Assembly (NCBI GenBank): GCA_964035015.1 | Contig: OZ036006.1 | Location: 7,453,216 to 7,517,215 of the forward strand | Direction of reading: 5' to 3' | From: Corallium rubrum | Lineage: Eukaryota > Cnidaria > Anthozoa > Scleralcyonacea > Coralliidae | Length of the DNA: 64,000 bases | Part shown: positions 55,338-64,000 of the stretch, piece by piece | How positions within the stretch are numbered: the stretch's first letter is position 1 | Layout: each line of letters opens with the position of its first letter | The notes under the pieces: generated by a model | What the model saw: only the letters and a program-made list of their open reading frames with translations | Told to the model about the DNA's origin: nothing | Databases searched by the model: none | Made by a program: the position numbers and the translations under genes

Positions 55338-56635
55338 TACTCGGGCGACTGTGGTAGCCGAGTCTAGGTTTCGGCTCTGTTATTTTTTTTTTTTTGTGTC
55401 GACAAATTGCAATACTTGCGCAACGTTTCCCAAAAGCCTTTGCGACCCTGAAGCGTGATCAAATGATTTCATCATGGCTGATTTTCATGCATGAGTCGCG
55501 AGTTTTTTTCTTTTCCTGACGGCCTTTGGTTGTGTTGTTCGAAGTGAATTTGTGTTTTAATGATAAACACGCTCACAATGCTTACAATAGACTATAGTAG
55601 ACCTGGGTTGGTCGGCGATCTCGATAACCGTACGCTGAAAATGTGTAGTACTCGATCAACTCTTGATCAATGTGTTCTCAATCAATTTTATACATGTGTT
55701 ATTAAAATTCTACTGAAAAATGTTGCTCAGGTGCTGTAAATCAAAGAACAAAGAAAGTTGGTAAAACCAACTTGCAAGTGAAAGGTAAACATGCTATGTT
55801 TTACATCTTCATCGATTCGAGGTTGACATTTAGCCGAACTAGCTGACTTGTGTCTGTGAATGCTGTATCTGTATGTAAATGTATTGAGGTTTAAACTATA
55901 TTAATATTTGTGGTTTGCTTCATTTTTGCTTGTATTGTTTATTATTGATTTATTGTACTGATGTCTTGCAAATAAAAGTCGATTCTATTCAACAGTTTAT
56001 ACAATACTTTCATCAAGTTATTGTTTGGGTACACCAATATGGCCACCATTTCAATGTTTAGGTACACCAGTATGGCTGCCATTTCATTGTTTTGGTAACA
56101 CCAGTATGGCCACCATTTCATTGTTTTGTACACCAATATGGCCACTATTTCATTGTTTTAGTACACCAGTATGGCCACCATTTCATTGTTTTGGTACACC
56201 AATATGGCCACCATTTCATTGTTTCTGTACACCAATATGGCCACTATTTCATTGTTTTGGTACCCCAATATGGCCACCATTTCACTGTTTTGGTACACCA
56301 GTATTACCACTATTTCATTGTTTTGGTACCCCAATAATGGCCACCATTTCACTGTTTTGGTACACCAGTATGGCCACTATTTCAATGTTTTGGTACACCA
56401 GTAATGGCCACCATTTCAATGTTTTGGCAGACCAGTATGGCTGTGAAATCAATGTTTTGGTACACCAGTATACCCACCATGATTTTCTCTATGATGAATA
56501 TTACACTACTACAGTCAATTGACTGAAAGTTGCATCAAATTCAACCATTAACTCCAAACAGCACTCCTGTTGTTCTATTATTTTGCAAGGCACCAGCCCA
56601 CAGTAGCCCGAGTTCACGCCTAGCGGGCGTCTTGT
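55338..56635 (+). mobile_element. Helentron-like (HINE) insertion with recoverable empty site
   Basis: Starts TACTCGGGCGACTGTGGTAG followed by CCGAGTCTAGGTTTCGGCTC. Ends CACAGTAGCCCGAGTTCACG followed by CCTAGCGGGCGTCTTGT. The host sequence GCATTAT|TACACTATTTACTTGG is intact in sibling tandem units (for example near 24830 and 54910), so insertion was exactly between two T bases, with no target duplication needed. T|T insertion, inverted CTCGGGC partners placed asymmetrically and a 3' terminal hairpin all fit Helitron2/Helentron derivatives. No Rep/helicase is encoded; a 33-bp minisatellite fills part of it. Confidence 0.75.
56028..56480. repeat. Minisatellite, 33-bp unit, about 13 copies
   Basis: Unit with GGTACACCAATATGGCCACC followed by ATTTCATTGTTTT. 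Because 33 is a multiple of three, several frames on both strands encode periodic peptides (for example FHCFGTPIWPP). It lies inside the Helentron-like element, close to its 3' end. Confidence 0.93.
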
Positions 56636-57287
56636 TACACTATTTACTTGGCGTACGGTCGAACGCGGTCATATTTAAAGTAAATCAATCGTCTGTAGGT
56701 TTGTGCCATTTTGGAAACTTGTACGATTAGATAGAGCGTTAAATTCTGTACAACATATGTAAATTAGAACAAATCGTATAGAATAGCAACGGAGAAAAAT
56801 CTATTTGAACTGAGATGAGCGCAAATATCAAATTACATTATTAAGCTATCACTTGGCGTACGGTCAGACGCGATCATTTTAAAGTATCCCTGAATCATAC
56901 TACTCCAATCATACAGCATTGCAATTCACTTTCTTCGAAAATAATGTTGTTCTTCGTCTCGCTCCCATACAACATGGCGAGGAATATAAAGTCACACTAC
57001 TGCACACATTACAGGTCAGCGGTTACACCAAAAAAGTTAACACACACACAAACAAACACACAACACGATAGCAATATATCTGCGCGTTGCGCAGATACAA
57101 AAACTGCGCACGGAAGAAATTCCATGCGCACAGCCCGCCCATCGTCGTCTGTTTGGGTCTTCTGTGCAATCTATCAGTAGTAGTAGTACAACACAATCTG
57201 GTGGCATTTGGCACCGGGCACCGTTGCAATACATTCCGTTACCTCCCTCAGTCAATAACATTTGTGTAAGAGCAGATCGTACCCCAT

Positions 57288-57988
57288 TGGGCTATTCCAA
57301 TTTTTAACCTCTTTTTTTTTTACCACCCCCTTCGGAATTTCCGCTATTTTCTGATATAAATTTACCCCTCCCCTTGGAAATTCCAAGTAGACCCAACCCC
57401 CTCCCTTAGAAATTCCAAGTAGACTTAACCCCCTCCCCTGGAAATTCCAAGTAGATTCAACCCCCTCCCCTGAAAATTCCAAGTAGACTCCATCCCCTCC
57501 CTTGGAAATTCCAAGTAGACTTAACCCCCTCCCCTGGAAATTCCAAGTAGACTTAACCCCCTCCCCTGGAAATTCCAAGTAGACTCCATCCCCTCCCTTG
57601 GAAATTCCAAGTAGACTTAACCCCCTCCCCTGGAAATTCCAAGTAGACTTAACCCCCTCCCCTGGAAATTCCAAGTAGACTTAACCCCCTCCCCTGGAAA
57701 TTCCAAGTAGACTTAACCCCCTCCCCTGGAAATTCCAAGTAGACTTAACCCCCTCCCCTGGAAATTCCAAGTAGATTCAATCCCCTCCCCTGGAAATTCC
57801 AAGTAGACTCCATCCCCTCCCCTGGAAATTCTAAGTAGATTCAACCCCCTCCTAGAAATTCCAAGTATACTCAACCCCTTCCCCCGGAAATTCCAACTGG
57901 ATTCCTCAAAAACACACACCCCCTTTGGAATTTCCAAATTTCCAAGGTTCCTCAACAAGGGGGTGCGGATTAAAATTGGAATAGCCCA
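57288..57988. mobile_element. TIR element filled with a 32-bp minisatellite
   Basis: The left end TGGGCTATTCCAATTTTTAA and the right end TTAAAATTGGAATAGCCCA are inverted. Between 57345 and 57900 lie about 17 copies of CCCCTCCCCTGGAAATTCCA followed by AGTAGACTTAAC. The minus strand is open through much of it (FPGEG, WNFQGRGLSLLGIS phrases), because the unit lacks stops in that direction. A protein is not supported. Confidence 0.8.
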
Positions 57989-57991
57989 TTT

Positions 57992-58265
57992 TCAAAATCT
58001 TGTTCCGCCATCTTGTGTGTAGAAAACGTGATCCGTGAGATCACTGCGTGGGAATTTGCAATGCACCATGGGATTGTTGTTGCCGAATGCCGAATATTTG
58101 TTGCCAAACGATGTTTTTGTCATTGAATGCTTTGTTATTGCCAACAAACGTCTTGTTGTTGCCATGAAATAGTTAGAACCGATAGCCAAATATTACACGA
58201 TCGTTACCAAATGTGTTATTTAATTTTGACACACATCACCTGCCATATGATATACTGCCGAAGCA
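57992..58265. repeat. Inverted copy of 52725-53050
   Basis: GTTGTTGCCGAATGCCGAAT, ATGCTTTGTTATTGCCAACA and GTTATTTAATTTTGACACAC are complements of the earlier block. It is followed by a copy of the ACGTTTC.AGCGAAGGCCC repeat, which then turns back on itself. Confidence 0.7.
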
Positions 58266-58385
58266 TGGAACGTAGGAGTCTAACGTTTCTAGCGAAGGCC
58301 CTTCGTCAGAGAAAAACGTGACAAACGGCCTTCGCCCGAAACGTTAGACTCCTATACGTTCCCTCTTTCGGCAGTATATCCAACC
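58245..58385. repeat. Palindromic copy of the AACGTTTCGAGCGAAGGCCC repeat
   Basis: ATACTGCCGAAGCATGGAAC, GGAGTCTAACGTTTCTAGCG on the left; GGCCTTCGCCCGAAACGTTA, GTTCCCTCTTTCGGCAGTAT on the right. An inverted pair joined at AGAAAAACGTGAC. Confidence 0.8.
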
Positions 58386-58389
58386 TTTA

Positions 58390-59180
58390 AAATACTATAT
58401 TTCAATATTTTAAAAACACTTCAGTATATTGCCATGACAGCAAAATCGTTTGAAATTTTTTACGAGATTTCTAAGTGCCATAGAAACGAGACACCTGAAT
58501 AGTTATCACTGGTTCGATAACAAACAACTGGGAATTGTATTTATTCATTCTCTTTATGTTCGTCTTCAAGAATCGTCACACTGTTTTATTATATATGATC
58601 TTTGCCGCAATCTACATACTCCACAAGTACACTTAACAATTAGACGAGACCGAGTTTTCTATCAGAGCTGATAGTCAACGAGGCGAAACTATCTGCTCGT
58701 AGAAAACGAGGGCGAGTTGTCTTATTGTTTTAGTATCAACCACAAACAAATTTTTTTTAACGTAAATAAGTCTTATTAAAGATTGTTCCAAATTTTCAGA
58801 TAGTTTTACCTTTTTGTCTGCAGAAGTCTCCCAATTGAGAAACAATCGCTCACAAAAAACGAGATTGTAATTACTTTGCTTTAAATTTAGTGTAGATATA
58901 CTCCATAGGCATAAGCAAATTCATTTTCAATATTCGAAAATGTCAAACTGGGACGCTATGTTTAGCCTAGTTTCCAGGCCACTTGCAGCGTGAATATGTT
59001 GTGGCTTCTGATTGGTCAGGATAGGAATATTCTAGTATAAGGTAGTTTGTCATTGGATGACGCTACTAGTGGTCTATCACCAATAGACCACTAGTAGCTC
59101 AACCAATCAGAACGCCGAATTTGTAATAGACACTTAGCAAGTCTATATTTAATTCTCAGTAATTCGCTATCAAAACTATT
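58390..59180. other. No gene seen; short palindromes
   Basis: A CTACTAGTGGTCTAT/ATAGACCACTAGTAG hairpin sits at 59063-59098, flanked by CTGATTGGTCAGG and CCAATCAG. Inverted GAGACCGAGTTTTCTATC / GTAGAAAACGAGGGCG motifs occur near 58640-58713. No exon. Confidence 0.55.
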
Positions 59181-59184
59181 CCCA

Positions 59185-59480
59185 ACAGTTTACCATCTTT
59201 TCACTTTGCTCTATCTAAAACACTGCCTACACAACACTCTACATTTTACTCTGATGAAGGGCTCTGTTCGAAACGTCAGTATTTCGTTATCAAAACTATT
59301 CTCAGCAGGGTACCATCTTTTCACTTTGCTCTATCTAAAACACTGCCTACACAACACTCTACATTTTACTCTGATGAAGGGCTCTGCTTGAAACGTCAGT
59401 ATTTCATTACCAAAACTAATATCGGTAATTTACCATCTTTTCATTTTGCTCTATCTAAAACACTGCCTACACAACACTCT
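59185..59480. repeat. Tandem repeat, 120-bp unit, about 2.4 copies
   Basis: CCATCTTTTCACTTTGCTCT recurs at about 59193, 59313 and 59433. TGATGAAGGGCTCTG..CGAAACGTCAGT lies in between, a relative of the ACGTTTCGAGCGAAGGCCC family. Confidence 0.9.
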
Positions 59481-59926
59481 AGTTTTATACACATTCTACA
59501 GACTGTTCCTTACTGTATCACTCTATAGTTTTCTTTTTATTCACTTTAAGATAAATTCAGAATTTTTCTTGCCAAAACATACTCAGCCGAATAATATACA
59601 TGAATATAATCTCAGCATATAATAAATAATAAATATCACACTATAGCACTAGCAGAATGAAATGTATCGCATACAAAAGCAATCGACGATTGAATAAGGA
59701 TATGTAATAGTGTATGCTACGTGGGCATAGAAATATATAAATGTATATAAAGTATTACAAACGTCTATAATGTTCCGGACGAAGGCACTCGTCATATTTC
59801 TCTGACGTGTCGCAACGCCTTCGCTCAAAACGTTAGTTCTTTACGAGTTTGTCGACATTAAATTAAGATTTTAATTTAAATAACCTTTTATTTAAATAAC
59901 CTTACATTTAAATAACTTTTCACGTA

Positions 59927-60082
59927 CAGTAGAACCTTGTTATCTCGAAAACCTCGGTCCGATCGCCGCTATATTTTGATCAAGAGTTGATTTCCCTTCG
60001 ACATATTTCTTCACTGTTTTATTACTGTAAAATTGACCCCATTATCTCGAACCCCCGTTTTCGCCATAGCGGGGTTCCACTG
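59927..60082. mobile_element. pogo/Tc1-type MITE, TA target site
   Basis: CAGTAGAACCTTGTTATCTC at the left end; GGGGTTCCACTG at the right end, preceded by TTATCTCGAACCCCCG. Both outer borders carry TA. CAGT(A/G)GAACC ends, an internal TATCTCGAA phrase and a TA duplication are the standard look of pogo/Tigger-derived MITEs. Confidence 0.85.
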
Positions 60083-60346
60083 TATTTAATCAAAATTAAA
60101 AATTTAAAGAAGCACACTTACCATACAAGCTACACATGTAAGCAGAAAGGTTTCAGTTTCACATAAAATATGCCTATAAAACAAAATAGAAACTTATCGA
60201 TTTATATACGATATGCTAATTAAAATAACAAGGATATGACGCATGTATTTACTTGAAGTTTATAATAATTTAGTGCTCTTAAGGTTACATAATACCCTAG
60301 AAAGTAAAAAAATTCAGAAAATGATATTTTCACATAGTCTTACAAA

Positions 60347-60664
60347 CTTGCCACACCCTATTCTTTTGTTTTTCGTCGGTTTTTAACTTCTCCGTAATAA
60401 CCTCCAATTTAAAAGCAGGCGGTGGTATTTGATTTCTCCCGGGGAAATGCGGGGTTGAAGGTTATTACGGAAAAATAATAACCTAGTACCAGGTTATTAC
60501 GCAAAAATAATAACCTGGGATAACTTTACGTTAAAAATTAGCATAATTAACAACACAATTGAATTTTCAAATCCCTAATTGCTCTTTTTCAAAAACAAAC
60601 TATGTATTAGCTTGAATTTCTAATGTAGAAACCTCCGAAAAACAAAAGAATAGGGTGTGGCAAG
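60347..60664. mobile_element. TIR element (CTTGCCACACCCTATTC type)
   Basis: CTTGCCACACCCTATTCTTT at the left and AAAGAATAGGGTGTGGCAAG at the right are exactly complementary, extended by TGTTTTTCG / CGAAAAACA. The interior has three GGTTATTACG(C/G)AAAAATAATAACC-type palindromes. No protein. Confidence 0.85.
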
Positions 60665-60674
60665 TATATAAACA

Positions 60675-60776
60675 AGTTAAAGCCCTCGGGAGTCGGTTTT
60701 TATTTAACTGTAAAGACCTCGCGCTTCGCGCTCGGTCTTCACAGTTAAATAAAAACCTCTCCCTCGTGCTTTAACC
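60675..60776. repeat. Palindrome with TTTTTATTTAACTG arms
   Basis: GGTTTTTATTTAACTGTAAAG and CTTCACAGTTAAATAAAAACC around GACCTCGCGCTTCGCGCTCGG; outer GTTAAAGC / GCTTTAAC. Confidence 0.85.
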
Positions 60777-60905
60777 TTTATGTAAAGCTTACTACCAGGT
60801 CTATCATCTGGCAAAAGTTTGATTTAAAAATATTGAAAATTGAATGAGTTATTGAGTAAAATGTTACCCAAGTCTCTATTGGTGGCGGGAAAGTCTGTTA
60901 TTATC

Positions 60906-61162
60906 ACAGTTGATTTCACATTACTTTACCACCGTGTGTTGCGAAGTTCATTGGGAAGTTCAGATATTCGTTCGGAAGTTCGGAATTACGTTGCCAAGGT
61001 TGAAAAATTATCCAATCAAATTGCGAGCTGTCGATCAAAACTTGTTATGATTGGATAATTTTTCAACCTTGGCAACGTAATTCCAAACTTCCGAACGAAC
61101 TTCGGAACTTCCCAACGAACTTCGCAACACACGGCGGTAAAGTAATGTGAAATCAACTGTAA
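60906..61162. repeat. Palindromic element, about 115-bp arms
   Basis: ACAGTTGATTTCACATTACT and AGTAATGTGAAATCAACTGT at the ends. Inner arms have TGCGAAGTTCATTGGGAAGT and AAGGTTGAAAAATTATCCAA with complements, and a short loop. Related to 14769-14985. Confidence 0.9.
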
Positions 61163-61164
61163 CA

Positions 61165-61880
61165 GCAGATTAATGACAGCGCTCATTGGCACAGAATTCT
61201 GTATTATTAGTATAAAATTTTATCTTGTCGACAGAACTCGCGTATACAAGCTTGAAGCTTTCTCTGCTTTTTTTCCTTTGTAAATGCCTAATGATAAGTC
61301 AAAGCTTGGTAAAAGGATAAAAGCTCTTTTGTAAGTCTCGGAAGAAATCAGTCACCGACAAGAAAGCTGCATTTTCAGAGTAGAAAAATGTTTATCTTTG
61401 AGTGATAAAGGCTCATTCTTCAAGCAGGAAAAGCAATGGCCAATTAAGCTTTTCCCAAACAACTCTTTCTGAGAGTTTCTCCCTCATATTTATAGAGAGC
61501 AGAGTCCTTGTTCTCTTCTGCCTCTTCGCAGATCTTGTGGCTTCATATTGCGGCGCTCGCATTGTTATAACATTGGGCAACAGTAGCCAAACCTTCACGG
61601 CTTATTTTCCAGCACATGAATTTTGAGTCACACACGTCGGGCGCGCGTTTTAACTAGCCTGCGTGCAGACTCATATTACACTTGACGTTAGTTATACATA
61701 GAGTCTGCGAATTAGAGGCAGATAGCTTGTTCTGTCACGTGGGTTTCCCCACAAAAGTGGGGAAAGCATGTGATTGGTCAATTACTAAATATGCATAATT
61801 AATATTATTTATGACAAAAGTTGTTTTCGAAGGAATTCGATCTTGGGAAACGTGCTCTTGATGTTGTAGTAAGTTACACA
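61165..61880. other. No gene seen
   Basis: Moderately AT-rich, with a CCCCACAAAAGTGGGG hairpin at 61749-61764. Small open frames on either strand at 61402-61626 oppose each other and show no motif. Confidence 0.4.
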
Positions 61881-61888
61881 TCATTTTA

Positions 61889-62415
61889 CAGTGGCGGATT
61901 AAGGGGGGGGGGGGGGGGGGGGAGGACTGACTGGGCTACAGCGAATGCCCCAGGCCCCTACGTGCAGTGCAAGAAGGGGCCTGGGGGAACACGCTGCCAA
62001 ACGTTTTGCGCATGCGCGACGTCCGAGCTCGTCCCAGGCTCGTCCTCAGAAAAAGAGCGGCAAAACACTGAAATATTTGGACTTGTCCAAGAGTCCGACA
62101 CAAAAGTTAAAATTATAAGCATACTACCAAAAAGATAAGGTAGGTAATTTGTGCATGACTTCTTTGTCAATATTGTAACATATTCTGAATTTACCCCTTC
62201 GTAATTTTCTTTACCCTTTTTTTAAAACACAAATGAATAGTCGAGCCTTACTTAGTCTTCGCTGTCTGGTTGTTGTCGCCACGGCTAGTTCCCACTTCTC
62301 TTGCAATGTTTACTTTAGCAAATTCACGCATGCGCAAACGTTCGGCAGCGGTGTTGCCTGGGGGGCCCAATCAGAAATACAGCCAGGGGCCTCAGGAACC
62401 CTTAATCCACCTCTG
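61889..62415. mobile_element. hAT-like MITE with 8-bp target duplication
   Basis: CAGTGGCGGATTAAG at the left and CTTAATCCACCTCTG at the right. Direct flanks are TCATTTTA on both sides (61881-61888 and 62416-62423). CAG-type ends with an 8-bp duplication are typical of hAT elements. A G20-like run follows the left end. The interior is GC-rich compared with the flanks and has no transposase. Confidence 0.88.
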
Positions 62416-62424
62416 TCATTTTAC

Positions 62425-63340
62425 ACATGAAATTGAGATCAGCTTGTTGCTAGCTGGTCTTGATGTTTCTGTATCAGTCCAATGGAAAACTATCAGACGT
62501 TCAGTGTTGGTTTTTCTGTGGGGATTCTGTGTCGGTGAATGCACAATATGAGCGGCTTGTGATGAAGAAATACGGCGAGCGCGATTGACGTTAATGTTCG
62601 ATTGCAACTTGTAATATATATCCCGGTGTTCCTGCTTCGCGTTCCTTCTTTATCGCTGTGCAAAATATAAATATCGGAACGCTGTCTGGTCTGCCGCGGC
62701 AAATCATTGCGACGCTTCTGACGCTGCAATTTGAGAGCGGATACGTTTGAATGCGAGCCGTGCGGTTGAAAACCATCAGAGCAATTTAGCGGTTGCCGTC
62801 TCCGTAAACCAAACGTTTTGTCGAGGTTTTCGTTTGATACATCATCAAACGTCTGCCGTCCAATTCATCAACTTTTATTCAAACGCGAGCGGCAAATGTG
62901 CTTGGATACGTGTTGTGCCACAAAATAGAGGTTCTCAATATCAGCACAAGATTAATTATTCTAAAGCGAATGTCTGGGCTACAAAAGTGTGTTCGCACGT
63001 TTTATTTATGTAAGAGTTACAAGCTTTTATTTGTCAATTGCTTGTGCCACAACATAGGTCGAGAAATAAAATATCCTAGCTGCTAAACCACTAAATTAAT
63101 ACAAAAATGCGAACACACTTTTATAGAACATTGAGAAGTGTAAATATGAAAAATTGAGAGCTTTTTGGTAAAACCAAAGAGCGCCTTAAACCAAAGAGCG
63201 CCTTAAACCGCGGCGCGAAGGTACTGTGATTTTAAACTGATGAGTATATCTGCAACAATATTTTATTTCTTATTTACTGTATAATGCGATAGTGTCCGTC
63301 ACATACTACTACTAAATTGAGCGAGCGGTAACAAATTTCT
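62425..63340. other. No gene seen; inverted AAAGTGTGTTCGCA motif
   Basis: ACAAAAGTGTGTTCGCACGT (62980-62999) has an inverted partner at 63106-63124. A tandem CCAAAGAGCGCCTTAAACC pair lies at 63175-63209. Short frames overlap on both strands without motif support. Confidence 0.45.
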
Positions 63341-63344
63341 TGAA

Positions 63345-63665
63345 ATGGCTTCCTAGGGTATCCTACAACCATAGATAATGGAAGGGGAACTGGATAGGAA
63401 ACTTCAAACGAGGTTAAAGAACCGGAAACGTTGTTTGCACAACTTGCTATGGTAATTACACACTTATAAGCAGCTAATGCACCTATTGCTGAAATTAGAC
63501 AAAAGTGTAATATCACTTAAGTTCAGCAGTGTCTGATTTTAGCCATGTGGGACCACCCGTTAGGTGCAATGCCCGCTTATAAGCGTAGAATTACCATAGC
63601 AAGTTGTGCAAACATCGTTTCCGGTTTCGTAAGTTTCCTATCCAGTTCCCCTTCCATTATCTATG
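63345..63665. repeat. Long inverted repeat
   Basis: ACCATAGATAATGGAAGGGG, AACTGGATAGGAAACTT and TTGCACAACTTGCTATGG on the left match CCATAGCAAGTTGTGCAA, AAGTTTCCTATCCAGTTCC and CCTTCCATTATCTATG on the right. The loop of about 130 bases holds a second TACACACTTATAAGC/GCTTATAAGCGTA pair. A degraded relative is at 53511-53590. Confidence 0.8.
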
Positions 63666-63835
63666 CTACAACCTTAAGAACATATGGAAATATATATTTA
63701 TAAAGATTAAACTCACCACATACGAAAGCAAGCCACTAGAAATCATCACGTTGATAAGACTTTCACAAAAATCCACCATACATGCACTTGTGAGACTATA
63801 TGAACGTGACTTCGATCGAACGATAATCATTAATA

Positions 63836-63946
63836 ACTCATGAAATATTTTATAATTCATGAAATATTTTATAATTCATGAAATTTGAAAAAAAGTTGTG
63901 ACCTCAGTGGCATTAAAAATTCGACTGAGGTCACAACTTTTTTCCA
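63836..63946. repeat. Short tandem repeat and hairpin
   Basis: Three copies of AATTCATGAAATATTTTAT-like units, then AAAAAAGTTGTGACCTCAGT and its complement ACTGAGGTCACAACTTTTTT around a 15-base loop. Confidence 0.85.
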
Positions 63947-64000
63947 GCCTACTTTAATTGTGTTCATGTGTGTTCAATTCCAGAGTCCATTTCAGATCTA

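Larger units (their letters stand above)
54212..57100. repeat. Composite repeat with 208-bp tandem array, copy 2, split by an insertion
   Basis: Same order as 24034-25550: AAAGGTCCGCTATGCGTACA, the AGATCTTATAAGATTTTAGC block, tandem units with GGTCGAACGCGGTCATA, and the right part ending TGCGCGTTGCGCAGATAC. It is interrupted by a 1.3-kb element at 55338-56635. Copy 2 also has about 140 extra bases at 54378-54518 (GTTCTCTGACCTTAATAATT and on) not seen in copy 1. Confidence 0.75.

Noticed and set aside
56025..56522. 165-residue protein with FHCFGTP repeats
   Set aside because: It is a translation of the 33-bp minisatellite inside the Helentron-like element; the opposite strand is open too.
57252..57958. 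Minus-strand Gly-rich repeat protein
   Set aside because: It is a translation of the 32-bp minisatellite and shifts frame between units; it lies inside a TIR element.

Overview
The window looks like nuclear DNA from an invertebrate animal, most likely a cnidarian such as an anthozoan. This is an inference from gene content and repeat style, not a database match. It is AT-rich and has introns with GT/AG borders. It is packed with microsatellites, minisatellites, palindromic (foldback) elements, SINEs and non-autonomous DNA transposons, and it carries a CR1/L2-like LINE fragment. There is no sign of prokaryotic organisation. Most long open frames in the window are artefacts of simple or tandem repeats.

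Three protein-coding loci are well supported. (1) Minus strand, 16866-11885: a four-exon gene of about 705 residues. It joins an N-terminal region of unknown fold, a death-effector-like domain, and a Pirh2/RCHY1-type module (CHY zinc finger, CTCHY zinc finger, start of a RING). A broken partial copy of its middle and last exon lies at 628-985. (2) Minus strand, 51497-44185: a three-exon gene for a P-element/THAP9-like transposase of about 1074 residues. Its first exon (17 codons) and its last exon (which carries the probable third catalytic acid) are hidden behind introns; the phases agree and a TATA box sits upstream. (3) Plus strand, 41607-43265 (with a probable 5' piece at 41022-41165): an uncharacterised acidic protein, convergent with the transposase. 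A 441-bp segment that is an exact copy of sequence beside the transposase promoter appears to split it. Loci 2 and 3 together lie between a 70-bp near-identical inverted pair (41099-41168 and 51625-51694), so they may be the two genes of one large transposon of about 10.6 kb.

Layout. 1-5 kb: SINEs (tRNA- and 5S-rRNA-derived), the broken gene copy, and microsatellites. 5-10 kb: TIR elements and palindromes. 10.1-11.6 kb: a 20-bp then a 31-bp minisatellite just downstream of gene 1. 11.9-16.9 kb: gene 1, with transposons in its introns. 17-35 kb: repeats only, including Helentron-like elements, a 1.08-kb TIR element with 7-bp target duplication, a 208-bp tandem array and nested foldback elements. 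35-39 kb: LINE fragment, SINEs and many (TA)n tracts. 39-52 kb: genes 2 and 3. 52-64 kb: repeats only, including a Helentron-like insertion with a recoverable empty site, two minisatellites, a pogo-like MITE and a hAT-like MITE.

The items most worth follow-up are the death-fold/CHY/partial-RING fusion, the possible two-gene P-like transposon with its odd 440-bp duplication, and the nested transposons whose empty target sites can be read inside the same window.
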